The position numbers and the translations under genes are program-made. Positions 23,287 to 34,312 of a stretch of DNA of 64,000 bases are shown here, one piece after another. A model generated the notes under the pieces. It saw nothing but the letters and a program-made list of their open reading frames with translations, was not told where the DNA came from and did no database searches. Within the stretch, counting starts at the first letter, position 1; each line of letters begins with the position of its first letter. This stretch comes from Artemisia argyi (Eukaryota > Streptophyta > Magnoliopsida > Asterales > Asteraceae): positions 201,301,322 through 201,365,321 of the forward strand of contig CM060680.1 of NCBI GenBank assembly GCA_030686995.1. The letters are read 5' to 3'.

Positions 23287-23775
23287 AAAATCAAAAACAC
23301 TTTTCCTAAAGTGTTTTCAAAAATACCAAAAAAATAATAAAGTTACAGTCTCGTCTCGACCGAAAGGAAGAGCGTTGTAAACCAAATAAACCTTACAATA
23401 TAACTACGTGTGAAATTAGTTGCTAATCGGATTACTTTAATTCTACAACCGAATAAGCGGAAAACACGGATAGCTTTGACATTAAATTGCAAGCTGAAGA
23501 GAGATCCATTCTTCTCTCCCGTTCCGTCGCGAGTAGATTAAGGGAAACGATTTACGATTAACGTAACGTTTGAAAAACAAAAGAAAATAAAAGTTTTAAG
23601 TTTTTGAAGTTTGTTTTGAAAAATAAAAATACAAAAAGATTTTCCTTTTCTATTTTGATTTTCCTTTTATTTCATTTTATGATAATTAAAAACCAAAAAT
23701 AATCTTCTTATCCTCTTATCATTTGATTCTTTCTCTTTAACCCTCTAAACCGATAATTCTTTCACTTTCTCACTT

Positions 23776-25623
23776 ATGGATCCGATGTGTTTTAAATGTG
23801 GTGAACCGTTCTTCGAAGGTTCATGTGTTTGGTGTACGTGCGAACAATGTGGTAATAATATTCACGATGGAGTTTGTTTGTTTTGTAATACTCCCGAGTA
23901 TGTTCGAAACGCAATCGTTCAAAACGTTCCCGATTACTATCCAACACCACCGCCGTCTCCGTTCACTTGCTTTAATTATGGAAATCCATCCGACGAGGGA
24001 TTACCGTGTGGGCAATGTTTTTGTAACCAATGTGGATACGCGAATTGTATATGTTACGCCCCGAGTGCTGAAACGTCTTACGCTTGTGATACGAGTTTTG
24101 ATAACTATCCTCAAAATGATTTCAATCGTCCTTTTCAAAACTTTTATGAGCAAGTACCGTATTTTAATGGTGATTCATCGAATTTTGAAAATTGTGGGGG
24201 ATCGTTTGAAAAATTTTATGAGCCGAATTTATGTTACGATTCTCATGGTTTTAACCAACCCCCACAAACTTCCGATTTTGCTAATAATATTTGTGAAATT
24301 AAATCCATGATCGAGAAGTTAAAAGAATTGGTGGCTAATCGTTATACGCATACTTCCGAGCCTCAAGTAAAATCGATGGAAGAACTTCTTGCCGAAGAAC
24401 GAAAATCTAAATTTTGTGAGTGTTGTATGTACGACGACGACGATGATTCCACGATTTCAATCATTCTTAATAAAGCTTCCGATGTTTCTCCCGTAGAACC
24501 CGTGGACTCTCTAAAAATGGGGGAAGAGCATCTAAACGCTATTCCGGCAACAGAATCTGACGAATTCAATAAGTCTAGTGTTGAGAACCTCATCCCAATC
24601 CCAAGTGAGTCCGGGGAAATTTCTAACGGTGATTCTGAAATTGTTTCTGATACTTCTTATCCTTCTTTCACACCGGTTGAGAGGAGTGATGTCTTTTTAG
24701 ACGAGATCGAAGCTTGTCTTGCTAATGATTCTAATCCGACGATGGTTGGCGATACTAATTTTGATCCTGAGGAAGACATCCGTTTGATTGAAGAATTATT
24801 GAATGAAGAACCGTTAATTTCTCTTCCTCCGATGAGCAATGAAGATTTTGATGAAGTTGAAAGTTATTCCGATTCTCACAACGAGTACACTACGAGTGAT
24901 GAAGATTCTTGTGGAGATATCGATGATATTGATGAAGATGATGATGCGGAAATTCAAGATGAAACTCTTCGTGACAAATTATCCAAAGTTTATCTTCTCA
25001 TTTCTAAGATCGAGGCATTGAAAGATCCTCCGACTTTTTCTCCTATCCCCGTTATGGATAGTGATTTCTTACCCAAGCTTGAAAATTTTCGATTTGAAGA
25101 GACGAGTAGTGGCAATCCCACTATTCATGCTGATATCTCTCTTCCGGATTATGAGCGTTTTGATTTTGAAATTGATTTTGAACTTATTTCCGATAATCCG
25201 TCACGTGACCCTCTTTTAGAGGATGTTGATCGATTTCTTGCTGCGGATGACTTGATACCACCGGGTATTGAGAATGACGAGAATGACATTCAAAGTAATA
25301 TTCTTTCCGATTTACCTTTTTCTCGTCCACCGGCGAAACCACCGGATGTAGTTTTTGAAACCGATACGAATGAAGAAATTTTTGGAGTGGTGGACGAGAT
25401 TTTTGAACAAGATGTTCCTGTGCTTGATATTTTACCCACCCAACCCACCCGTGATTCTGAACTTGAATTTGCTTTTACCATCTGGGTGTTTCAACCGTTC
25501 TTTACTTATCCCCTCATTTCTTCACTTTTCCACTCCATCGGGAGTGAGGATACCGTTTTTGACCCTGGCATCTCCGTTTATGCCGGTTGTCCGTTCTTTC
25601 TACTCTCCCCATGGACGAATTAA
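23776..25623 (+). CDS. Cysteine-cluster, acidic retroelement ORF (615 aa)
   Basis: The only long intact ORF of the nested element. The N-terminus has paired CxxC clusters, CFKCGEPFFEGSCVWCTCEQC and CQCF-CNQCGYANCIC, which look like two zinc-ribbon or treble-clef-like units (residues about 5-40 and 75-105). After a Phe/Tyr/Asn-rich middle, residues about 205-480 are strongly acidic (Asp/Glu runs such as DDIDEDDDAEIQDE). A conserved-looking C-terminal phrase, DTVFDPGISVYAG, is followed by the stop. I recall similar ORFs, with Cys clusters and a DPGI phrase, in predicted Asteraceae retroelement proteins. Function is unknown: nucleic-acid binding or a gag substitute is possible. An intact frame in a young element suggests recent selection or recent transposition. 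Leader about 620 bases from the PBS. Confidence 0.75.
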   Translation: MDPMCFKCGEPFFEGSCVWCTCEQCGNNIHDGVCLFCNTPEYVRNAIVQNVPDYYPTPPPSPFTCFNYGNPSDEGLPCGQCFCNQCGYANCICYAPSAETSYACDTSFDNYPQNDFNRPFQNFYEQVPYFNGDSSNFENCGGSFEKFYEPNLCYDSHGFNQPPQTSDFANNICEIKSMIEKLKELVANRYTHTSEPQVKSMEELLAEERKSKFCECCMYDDDDDSTISIILNKASDVSPVEPVDSLKMGEEHLNAIPATESDEFNKSSVENLIPIPSESGEISNGDSEIVSDTSYPSFTPVERSDVFLDEIEACLANDSNPTMVGDTNFDPEEDIRLIEELLNEEPLISLPPMSNEDFDEVESYSDSHNEYTTSDEDSCGDIDDIDEDDDAEIQDETLRDKLSKVYLLISKIEALKDPPTFSPIPVMDSDFLPKLENFRFEETSSGNPTIHADISLPDYERFDFEIDFELISDNPSRDPLLEDVDRFLAADDLIPPGIENDENDIQSNILSDLPFSRPPAKPPDVVFETDTNEEIFGVVDEIFEQDVPVLDILPTQPTRDSELEFAFTIWVFQPFFTYPLISSLFHSIGSEDTVFDPGISVYAGCPFFLLSPWTN

Positions 25624-26007
25624 TTCGGGGATCGAGTCAAGCTCATGTGACTCGGTGAACAAAAACAAGCGCTTCGTGGGAGGCACCCCATGCTTATCCT
25701 TTTCATCTTCTTTATTTTCTTATTTCTAATAAGTGTGACGTGAGGGGGCGACCCTTTCCAAACTCGTGTTTTCGTGGTTGTTTATGAATGTTCAGGGATT
25801 TCCCCGAAGTTTGAGGACTCTCGTGCTCGTGGTTTGTCGTTCTCTCCACTCGAGTCTCATCCTTCGCTGCTCTTTCGGAAATTCACCATATCCAAAATCT
25901 TATCGACTAACGTTTATCTCTTGGCATACTTAATAAACGGCCTTAGATTTTACGTAAGATTACCCGTACCTTTTAAACATTGAGGACAATGTTTCACTTT
26001 AGTCTGC

Positions 26008-26031
<24 letters not shown>
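26008..26031 (+). repeat. Poly-G tract after conserved TTGAGGACAA hairpin
   Basis: A run of 24 guanines follows agtctgc and the inverted repeat near 25975-25994. G-runs of this length readily form quadruplexes and are error-prone in sequencing. The position matches the gtggggg tract seen after equivalent sequence in other elements, for example 44577-44586. Confidence 0.85.
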
Positions 26032-26038
<7 letters not shown>

Positions 26039-27603
26039 CTTCGATTCGATTTGACCTGTACCATCGTCTGAGCTGTTAACTTACGCAACTCCGTTTTCCA
26101 CCAAAAATTTTAATTTTTGTCACCACTTTATTATGCACAAAAAAAAAATAAAATAAAATAAAAATAAATAAATGAAAAATATATATATGTTATGAATAAT
26201 AAGTTTTGACACCTTGTTTTGACTTTCCTACCGGCGAGAGTAGAAATAAATGTTCCGACTTGACCGGGCGTGTTGAGCCCTAGCTTGTCTCCCTTAACCA
26301 AAATAATCAAAAGATTATGGCTAAGCATCCGCGGATCTCATTATTTGGGATTTTAAATTTGCGGAGATCGAGGAATGATAGAGTTTATTTAGAAGTTTCG
26401 TGCTATACACGGATCGCATTACTGGGATTTAAAAAACCCACGAGAGGTACTTGTGGCCTCCTTGTTCCCATCAGAAACGTCACCAATATATAAATAGATG
26501 TCTAGGATTAATTAAGGGTATACGGTTTGGGCAATACTTAGTTTTTTCTCGTTCCCAACAAAATCTCTGCATATGGGGGTTTGGTACACATAGGGGTACT
26601 GCCAGTGTTACAGTAAAATAGACTATTGCATCTTGCCTGTTCGCAGCCGATGTTGTGATCTTAGTAAAGGCTGTAGGACTTGGGGTTTGGCATATAGTTA
26701 TGAATATCAATAATAATAGTCCAAAGCCAAATAAAAAGGCAGAGGAATCCAAAGCTACAAAAAGCAGCGGATAGAAATCCAAAGTCATAATAAAGCTCTT
26801 ACATCTTAGCGGCTCATAAACCGTTGACTGTAAAAGAATAAAGGACTAAGGACAAAAGTATTATTAAAGTGCTTATGATTATGCAAAAATGCCAAGCTTC
26901 GACTCCGGGGGTTTCCTAATAAAAAGCTTCCGTTTCGGGTATCAAACATGGTATGTCTCGGTCGTAAATAAAAAGGGAGCCCCTACAAATCGTGTTAAAT
27001 CAGAGACCTTCATGTGGACCCGATTTCTGTATGCAGGGATTTTCGAGGGAAAGTTTGGAAACTACTTAGCGTTCAAATTTTGTGCTCTTATCGGACTAAC
27101 AAATATCAAAACGAGAAAATATGAAGCAATTCATTTCTCACAAATTAAAATCTTTGGATACAACTTAGGACCTGGGGACAAGAGGTAATACACAAGTAAC
27201 TTTTGTGGGCAGTGTTAGCATCTAACTTCTGATAAACAATGATTTCGATTTTACGCTTAGTTTGGGAGCTTGTGAAAAATCAAGGATGACGATTTTTATC
27301 CGTACGGTCTCTTCTCTGTGAGAAGTGTTTCTACTCGTTGACCCTGAACATTATCAACAGATAAGAATTGATAATGAAAGTCAAGGCAAACCGTCACATA
27401 TAAAAATGAAAAAGTACAAAAAGAGTAGTAATAGTTGTTATTCATGAAAATCAGAAAACGGAGCGTTTTTGAGAATAAATGATTTTACTATCTCTCTTGA
27501 ACATCATTGCTACTTTACAACGTCAGTAAAGAGAGGTTTTGAAATTATTTATCTCTTAAGCGGGAGGTGATGACATTGCGTGAGGGCACGGCAATACCTT
27601 AGT

Positions 27604-27614
27604 CTGGGGGATTT
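27604..27614 (+). promoter_or_regulatory. Polypurine tract of nested element
   Basis: ctgggggattt directly precedes the right LTR start TGATGAG at 27615. It is short and interrupted by T, but at the correct position for plus-strand priming. Confidence 0.6.
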
Positions 27615-30600
27615 TGATGAGTGCTTATTCACTCATCCTTTTTAGACCTTAATTCAGACCAAAAATACCAAATACTAACCAAAAATGCCAAGAGAATGCA
27701 TGTTTTTGTATTTGTGTATGTGCAGGTACGGATATGAGAAAAATGAACAAAATCGACACCAAAACCGACAAAAACGAGCACCAGATTGGAAAAAGGTCAA
27801 AAGCCGGAGCCGGGGAAGCAAAATGATCAAAGAGAGTTCATATTATCATTAGAATTCCTCAGTGATTCATCAAAGTTGCAAAAATAGTCCCTCGTCAAAG
27901 TTTGAAGAGTTTGCAAATTTAGCCCCTGCACTTTCAGGATTTTACAACAATGATCCTTGGGAATAATATCCGAAGAAAAGTCAAACTTGGTCCTTCATAA
28001 ATCGAAGAATGACAATTTATGCCCTTGAATTACATTTATGGAGAATTACAGTTTTGACCCTTGAGGTTTGCAAATTTACAACAATGGTCCTTATTGATTT
28101 TACTACTCCTAAATCAAAAAAGTTGTAACCGGATCCACAAACATCCCTTTAACCCATTTCCCCACTCAGCCCATAATAAACTCAAGCCCAAACACCAATA
28201 GCCAAAAGCCCAATCTTTTTACTACAACCCGATCCACCACTTAAAATTACCCAAGTCAACCCTTTCCCACCCACCGGTCAAAGAATTAATAAAAATAAAA
28301 CAAACACCCCCAAAATCATTTTACCCGCCCCCCAAACTTACCCCAAACCCAGAAATCTTTACTATTCCTAGAACCCTAATTACCCCACAACCAAAATTAC
28401 CCCACGTTAATATTAATTACCCAATGATTGGGTGTTTCTAGAAGGCTGTGCGTATGTCAGGGGGTCAGTCAGGGGATACGTGGTCCAATAAGATAGCACA
28501 CGCAGGATACATCAAGTTACAAAAATCAATCCAAGGGCGGATATGTAATGGAATTTAATCATACGGTTGAGATGAGCTCCAAAGAAACACAAGTGCACCC
28601 GGATTGGTGACCTGACTTCTATTCTCCTCAGCCTATATATACCTCCCTCCTCACTCATGTTGAAGTTGTTAGATTAGGTTTTAAATTTTAGGAGTAGGAG
28701 TAGATAGTTAAGTAGCTTTTATAATTCAGCTTTCCAAATTTGTATTTTCAATTTTCTTAGTTTGTACTCAACTTTAATTTTTGAATAAAATTCAGGTTTT
28801 ACTTAATAAAAATGATTTGGTAACCTAAAACCTACACCTAAAATTAGACCTAAAGATATGATTGGTACATTTCAAAAATTGATTGGTGGGAAATGATGAA
28901 AGAGAAAAATTGTATAACACTTGTCAAAAGATGAATGGAGTATGTCTATTGTTAGGTCTCATTGTTAGGCCTATATATCAATACTCTTTACTTAATTCAA
29001 TTGCAATTTATTTTCAGTGTTTATTTACCTTAATTCTGAGTTCATTTTGCAAAAGCTTATTCTCGTCTGAAAAATTAGTTGGTAATGAATTTTTATTTTG
29101 ATAAGGAGTGGTAAACTGTTCTTGGTTAATAGCTTATTGAAATAAGCTCAGCTTATTTGTGGAGAATAGAGGCAGCCATAAGGTGCGTTTGGCCTGTCTT
29201 AGAGACAGGCTGTGTTGGAAACACTTCTCTGTTTGGCTGAGAGGTGGTGTGTAAGTTTTCGAGTTTAATTTTCAAAGCTTATTATTGAACTATTTTCATT
29301 TGCTTAATTAGAGTTAACTTCAGTTTTAATAGTCTTATTTTAGCTTATTCTAGTTGAATTTATATGATATAAGTAGTTGGTTTTAGTTTGATAGTTTCAT
29401 TTCTGTCATTGCATTATATCTGAATTTCTGTTTGCATTTATTACTTGTGTTTTTGTTAAGCCTGTTAGATCTTTATTAACGCTGAATTGGTGGTTTGTAA
29501 TTATTCTATGCACTCGTTAGTCTCTGTTTGTTTCTAAACTGCATCATTTTAGTTAATTTGCATATTATTGTAATTGTTGCGCGTAGTTGTTCTTAGTTGT
29601 TCTAATAGGCTTAGATATAGCATAAGCAACTGATTTTGATATTTGGAATAGTAGGTTTAAGTTGCAGTCAGGGGTTTTCATCTCTATTTTACTATCTGTC
29701 TATCCATTTTGAGTTGTGAAGCTGTGGTACTATGTGATCAGTGTTCTGAGTTTTGGTTTGATGCAGTTTGTTGAAAAAGTTTATCATTCTCTTTAGTGGT
29801 AGTATTAGCTGTCATAGTATAATTGCTTGTTTCAGGGGGTGTTTGGGATAATCTGTTTTGAACCTTATAATCAGTAGGGGTAAGCTTAAATCTCCATAGT
29901 TGTAGTGTTATCTGTTAGTTCAGAGTTGTTTGGTTTTGCAGAGGTTTACTAGTGAGTTCCATTGTTCAATTCTCTTAGTTTAATTTTTCATATCTGTTCA
30001 TACTATATGGTGTTTGGATCAAGGTAATTCATTGTGAGTTTAGTTGATTTATGGTGAACCTTTGGCACAGGTAGTTTGCTTAAGGCTTAGTCTAGATAGG
30101 ATGAACATTAAATCAGTCAGTTCATAGCAAAGTCACATATCACTTAGAATTCCATTTTTACAGGCATATGTGTTAATATGAATCTGTCATGTTGCATATT
30201 TTTAGTTCTAGGGTAGTTGTAAGTTAATCACTCCTTAACCAAACTTAATCTTGCATGTAGGCTCATAATTGATCTGTTGAAATTGAAATAAGTCAACATA
30301 AGTAAGCAATCAAATAGTCAATTCAGCAGGACTGCAGTTTCAAAAGGTGCTGAACCAGGGGAGTTTTAAGGGTCCAAGTTGGTTTGGAAATCAAAATTTT
30401 GTGGTGTTCTTAGATCTCAGTAATATAGGGTAGGATTTTCCTTTCTTAGGTTTCACTCAAGTGCTTAATAGATAGCCTAGAATAAGCTGCAAATAGTGTG
30501 TCTCAGCCTTAGGTTTGATTCCATTTTAAAGGCTGCAAGTGTTTAATTTTGATCAAACTCTGAGTTTATTTGTTCAATTAAGTTCATTAATACCCAAAGT

Positions 30601-31707
30601 AGTTGTTTCAGTTGACTTTTGCCATTTGCTTATTCTGTCTTGGCTTATTGCTTTTTATCTTTGCTTGTTAGTGACTGTTTGTGCTCCTTCTTATGTTTCC
30701 ATGTGCTTATTGACCTGAGTCTTGCTCATTTAAGCTTATTAAAGTCTAAAAGTCATTTGTCAAAGTTTTGGGTCATTTCTGGTCAAAGTGCTTATTAATA
30801 AGCACTTTGATTAAGCAGTTTTCAAGCTTTTAAGCACTTTTCCAGCTTATTTTTCTTTCAAAATTTTTTCTCAAGTTTATTTTAATATTTTAGAATTTCT
30901 GTAATTTTTTCAAATTTTTCTGAGTTCATTTACTATTTTTTTTATTTTATTTTCATTTTTAATCAATTTTAAATACATTTTAATTACTTAAAAATTCAAA
31001 AAAATCTGAAAAACCCCAAGAAAAATCCAAAAATATTTTAGAAAATTATTTTCATTTATTTTAGAATTTTAGAAATTTAATTTGCATTTTTCCCATTTAT
31101 TTTGAATTTATTTTGAATTTTTAAATAGATTTAATAGTTTTTAATTCCTAGAAATTACATAAAAAGCCAAAAAAATTAGTTTTTAGTTTTAAAATTAATT
31201 TTTAGTTATTTTATAATTTTCAAAATTTATTTTCTATTTTTCTCACTTTATTTTCATTTTCTTTTAATTTTTAATTAGTTAAATTAGTTTTTAATTCATA
31301 AAAAATTAATAAAAAGTCAAAAAAATATTTTTCTTTTTCTCAAAATTTTCTTTTATCATTTTTAACTTTTGAAAATTATTTCCAAGTCCGTAGGAGTAGC
31401 GTAGCTTAAAAGTCGCGTTTTATTTTGTACGGTTACGTTTGTTTTTACGTTTTAGTTTACGTTTTCGATTCTACGTTACGTTTTTAGTTTAATTACTTGA
31501 ATTACGTGTTTAATTGGTTGTTTGTGTTTCATTTACTATTTCATTAGTGTAATCTCATCTAAATCACTTTTTACCGTTTTCACGACACGTTTCACGATTC
31601 GGGAATTCGAAATTTCATTCACACCTTCGTTGGGACACGACCCGGGGAAATACTTTCCTAAGCATTTCTTCGGTAAAACAAACACTATACTTAAAACGAC
31701 TGAATCA
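27615..31707 (+). repeat. Right LTR of the nested element
   Basis: Starts TGATGAGTGC, ends ACTGAATCA (TG..CA), 4093 bp including a 180-bp foreign insertion at 28807-28986. Its last 85 or so bases (from about 31621, with gggacacgacccgggg) are not present at the end of the left LTR but do resemble the end of the degenerate LTR near 6390-6445, so the right LTR has the complete terminus. Confidence 0.9.
28807..28986. mobile_element. 180-bp insertion with 9-bp target duplication
   Basis: Absent from the otherwise almost identical left LTR. Flanked by tttacttaa at 28798-28806 and 28987-28995, so it inserted after the element was copied. Ends are taaaaatgattt... and ...atatcaatactc; no clear terminal inverted repeat is seen, though cctaa/ttagg words occur near both ends. 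A 9-bp duplication suggests a Mutator-like MITE, but class is uncertain. Confidence 0.7.
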
Positions 31708-31712
31708 ATTTG
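31708..31712. repeat. Target site duplication, right (atttg)
   Basis: Right partner of 19320-19324; the copia reading frame resumes in the correct phase here. Confidence 0.93.
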
Positions 31713-32605
31713 CCAAAATCATGCATGATGAGTTTGAGATGAGTATGATGGGTGAACTTAACTTCTTCCTAAGATTACAAATAAAACAATTAGAAGATGG
31801 AATATTCTTTAACCAATCTAAGTACATTAAGGAAATGCTTAAGAAATTTGGCCTAGAAGACTCAAAACCCATGAAAACTCCCATGTCTACGGAAGTGAAA
31901 CTCACAAAGGATGATGAAGGTGAGTCCGTAGATAACACCAAGTATAGAGGAATGATAGGTATTTTACTATACTTGACGGCAAGTAGACCCGATATCATGT
32001 TTAGTGTCTGCCTTTGTGCCCGTTTTCAAGAGGATTCCAAAACCTATCACCTAGAAGCGGTTAAGCATATCTTCCGATACATTAAAGGCACTATACACTT
32101 AGGATTATGGTATCCTAAGGGATCCGGCATAGAAACCATCGTCTATGCGGATTCGGATCATGTGGGAGACTACGTAGATAGAAAAAGCACTAGCGGTATT
32201 TGCACGTTTATGGGATGTTGTCTAACATCTTGGTTTCCGAAGAAGCAAACCGCTCTTGCTATTTCTACCACCGAAGCCGAATATGTAAGCGATGGAAAGG
32301 CATGTCAACAAGCACTATGGATGAAACAAGCTCTTATAGACTATGGCATTAGGTTAGAAAATGTTCCCATTATGTGCGATAACAAAGGTGCGATAGATTT
32401 AAGTAAAAATCCGGTGCAACACTCTAGGACTAAACATATAGAAATACGCCACCACTTTCTTAGGGATAATGTATAAAAAGGAAACATATCTATAGAAAAA
32501 GTTGCATCGGAAGATAACATTGCGGATATATTCACTAAACCCCTTAAGTGTGAACTATTCAATCACTTGCGTTTAGGATTAGGAATGATGGAACAAGTTG
32601 ACTAA
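31713..32605 (+). pseudogene. Copia copy 2 RT 3' piece and RNase H
   Basis: Resumes the RT frame with EFEMSMMGELNFFL, then [18 protein letters not shown], RNase H signatures YADSDHVGDYVD, STTEAEYVS, DNKGAIDLSKNP and [15 protein letters not shown] at 32474-32476 interrupts; the same frame continues past it (SEDNIADIFTKPL) to a final TAA at 32603-32605 (GMMEQVD). The first open stretch is 251 codons if started at 31721. No compensating element gene is present, so it is inactive. Confidence 0.93.
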
Positions 32606-33355
32606 ATTGTATTGCATTTAGACAATTTTTTTTCTTCTTGCATAAAATTTGCATAAGATTTATTTTTCTTCCACTTCTCCATTTCTGAGTCTAGGAATCT
32701 ATTTCGCACGAAATTAAAGATTGGGAAATATTATTTTCTTTGCATATACTCTTTTGTAAAACCCAATCAATTTTTTTTTTTAACTATTCTCACATCTAGG
32801 AATTACATCAACATCATTTTCCTTGCATTGTTGAAAAATACTAAAAACCTTTTTTCAAAATCATGCATAAACTCTCACATAAATTGTCAAGGTATATAAT
32901 ATAATATATATCTTTGACATTCATGATCGAGCAAAAATCGAATCAAGGAGATTTTGGATTGTTTCTTAAGAGATTTTTTTTTTCATTTAGGAGTCGAAAC
33001 AATCACAACTCCACATTTGTTGCATATAGGCACACACTAGGACATAATCTCTCATAATGTTGTCATCTTGTTTCATCACTAAATTTTTGACTCACTAGTT
33101 GCCTTTGCCTTTGATCTAAGATAGTTGCCTTAGGAAGATTAAGTGTTCTTGCCTTTATTTGTCTCCTCTAGATTATTAGTTGTTGCTTGTTTGCTCTTTT
33201 ACTTAAGTGTTTTCGCATGCATGCTATATCATGATTAGATTAGATGCTATATTGCTTAAAGGAATTGAACTTGCTTGAATCCAAATCCAAAAACACAACC
33301 TTTCTGCAAATTTTCTGCCAAAAACCCAATTCTGGCAATCTGGGAATCACCATAT
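32606..33355 (+). other. Spacer between pol and extra ORF in copia copy 2
   Basis: AT-rich, T-run-rich, no supported ORF. Equivalent regions in Sireviruses separate pol from the env-position gene. Confidence 0.5.
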
Positions 33356-33600
33356 GGGCGGCCCCCTTAATTATGTAAGGCGGCCCCCTTAATTATTAAG
33401 GGGACCGCCCCTTAATTAAGGGGACCGGCCATCTGCTGGACGGATTTACAGAATCTTTTCTGCTTTTTAGCCCATTTCAACCTACATTTCCCAATTTTAA
33501 CCAACATATTTTGTCCTAATCTCCCAAACAAACTTTATCCATCCACAAATACACAAATCTTACACTATAAATATCCCCAATCTTTAACACTCTCCATTCA
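33356..33600 (+). promoter_or_regulatory. Internal promoter-like region resembling the LTR
   Basis: A GC-rich palindromic cluster at 33356-33430 (gggcggcccccttaattat followed by ttaaggggaccgcccctta and ggggaccggcc) is nearly the same as the cluster in this element's own LTR at 35181-35253, including the 19-base start. A TATA-like ctataaatatcccc at about 33566-33579 follows, and the ATG of the extra ORF is at 33608. In the LTR the cluster is followed by ctataaatacc at 35281. It therefore looks like a copied LTR promoter driving the downstream ORF. Inference from sequence only. Confidence 0.5.
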
Positions 33601-33607
33601 TCCCTTC

Positions 33608-34312
33608 ATGACTTCTCCAAACAAACCAAAACCAAAAGCCTCAAAGCTAGCAAGGATGACGGAAAAACCCATTTGGCGAAGAAAAAGCCCTCGAAACAAA
33701 TCCATCATAACCAATGAAGTTGGAAATCACTCAACACCTCCAACCACTTACTTCCCAAACTTTACACCAAATTTACAAGCACATTTATTTGATCCTCTTT
33801 ACAAACCATACAACATTGGCCAAACATCTTCTTTCATGCCAAACTACACATCTCATCCTCCAACCACTTATAATGATCCATACAAGTTTGATCAACCATC
33901 AAAATACAATTCCAACTACACAAACCCAATTCATCCATATCAACACAATGATTCTCTCCACATTGCCACGGAAAAGCAAAAGTTCCGTGATGAAATAACC
34001 CAAATCCATGATCTTGGTGATCTCCTTGCTATGCATCGTGCACAACGCAACAAAGGGCAACCTCCATCATCACCCTATGACAGTTGCCTACCCCACTCTC
34101 TCAACTTGGATCAAGTTACAAACCACACTCACTATTGCCCTTGTTGCATCTTTCTTAAAAAACAAATTCTCTACTTGAGTGAAGATATTTCTTGGATTGA
34201 ATATCTACTCACTCGTCCTCATCCAATACCACCCTTAACTCGATACAACATCGTAAGATCCACCTCTTCCACTCCATATCCCACTCCATATCCCTCTCCA
34301 TCTAACAACTAA
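33608..34312 (+). CDS. Extra ORF downstream of pol in copia copy 2 (234 aa)
   Basis: Open frame starting MTSPNKPKPKASKLARM. The N-terminus is basic (KPIWRRKSPRNKS), the middle is rich in Asn, Pro, Tyr, Thr and His with repeated phrases (PPTTY, YKPYN, YTNPIHPY), followed by a more ordered part (KQKFRDEITQIHDLGDLLAMHRAQRN) and a possible metal-binding HYCPCC near residue 177. No known domain is recognised and there is no clear signal peptide or transmembrane segment. It sits in env position, with its own LTR-like promoter 30-250 bases upstream. Intact while pol is broken, which could be chance given its length or weaker decay. Confidence 0.6.
   Translation: MTSPNKPKPKASKLARMTEKPIWRRKSPRNKSIITNEVGNHSTPPTTYFPNFTPNLQAHLFDPLYKPYNIGQTSSFMPNYTSHPPTTYNDPYKFDQPSKYNSNYTNPIHPYQHNDSLHIATEKQKFRDEITQIHDLGDLLAMHRAQRNKGQPPSSPYDSCLPHSLNLDQVTNHTHYCPCCIFLKKQILYLSEDISWIEYLLTRPHPIPPLTRYNIVRSTSSTPYPTPYPSPSNN

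Larger units (their letters stand above)
25624..27614 (+). other. Non-coding 3' interior of the nested element
   Basis: Begins with a hairpin-prone motif aagcgcttcgtgggaggcac (25667-25686), then the inverted repeat aaacattg-aggac-aatgttt (about 25975-25994) followed by a G-rich tract. The remainder (26.1-27.6 kb) has no ORF with recognisable similarity; frames of 60-100 codons here look incidental. It ends with gtctggggga just before the right LTR, the likely polypurine tract. Confidence 0.6.
19325..31707 (+). mobile_element. Large non-autonomous LTR retrotransposon nested in copia RT
   Basis: Left LTR 19325 to about 23130, tRNA-Asp-type PBS at 23139-23155, interior with one 615-codon ORF and long non-coding sequence, G-rich tract before the right LTR, right LTR 27615-31707, 5-bp target duplication. 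There is no protease, RT, RNase H or integrase, so it must be mobilised in trans by an autonomous Ty3 relative. LTR length (about 4 kb), PBS type and interior syntax suggest a Tat/Athila-related derivative. By eye the two LTRs differ at only about twenty bases plus a few indels, so insertion is recent. Confidence 0.9.

Noticed and set aside
23798..24310. Second plus-strand frame of 170 codons inside the 615-codon ORF
   Set aside because: Shadow frame; the Cys clusters and acidic bias belong to the other frame.
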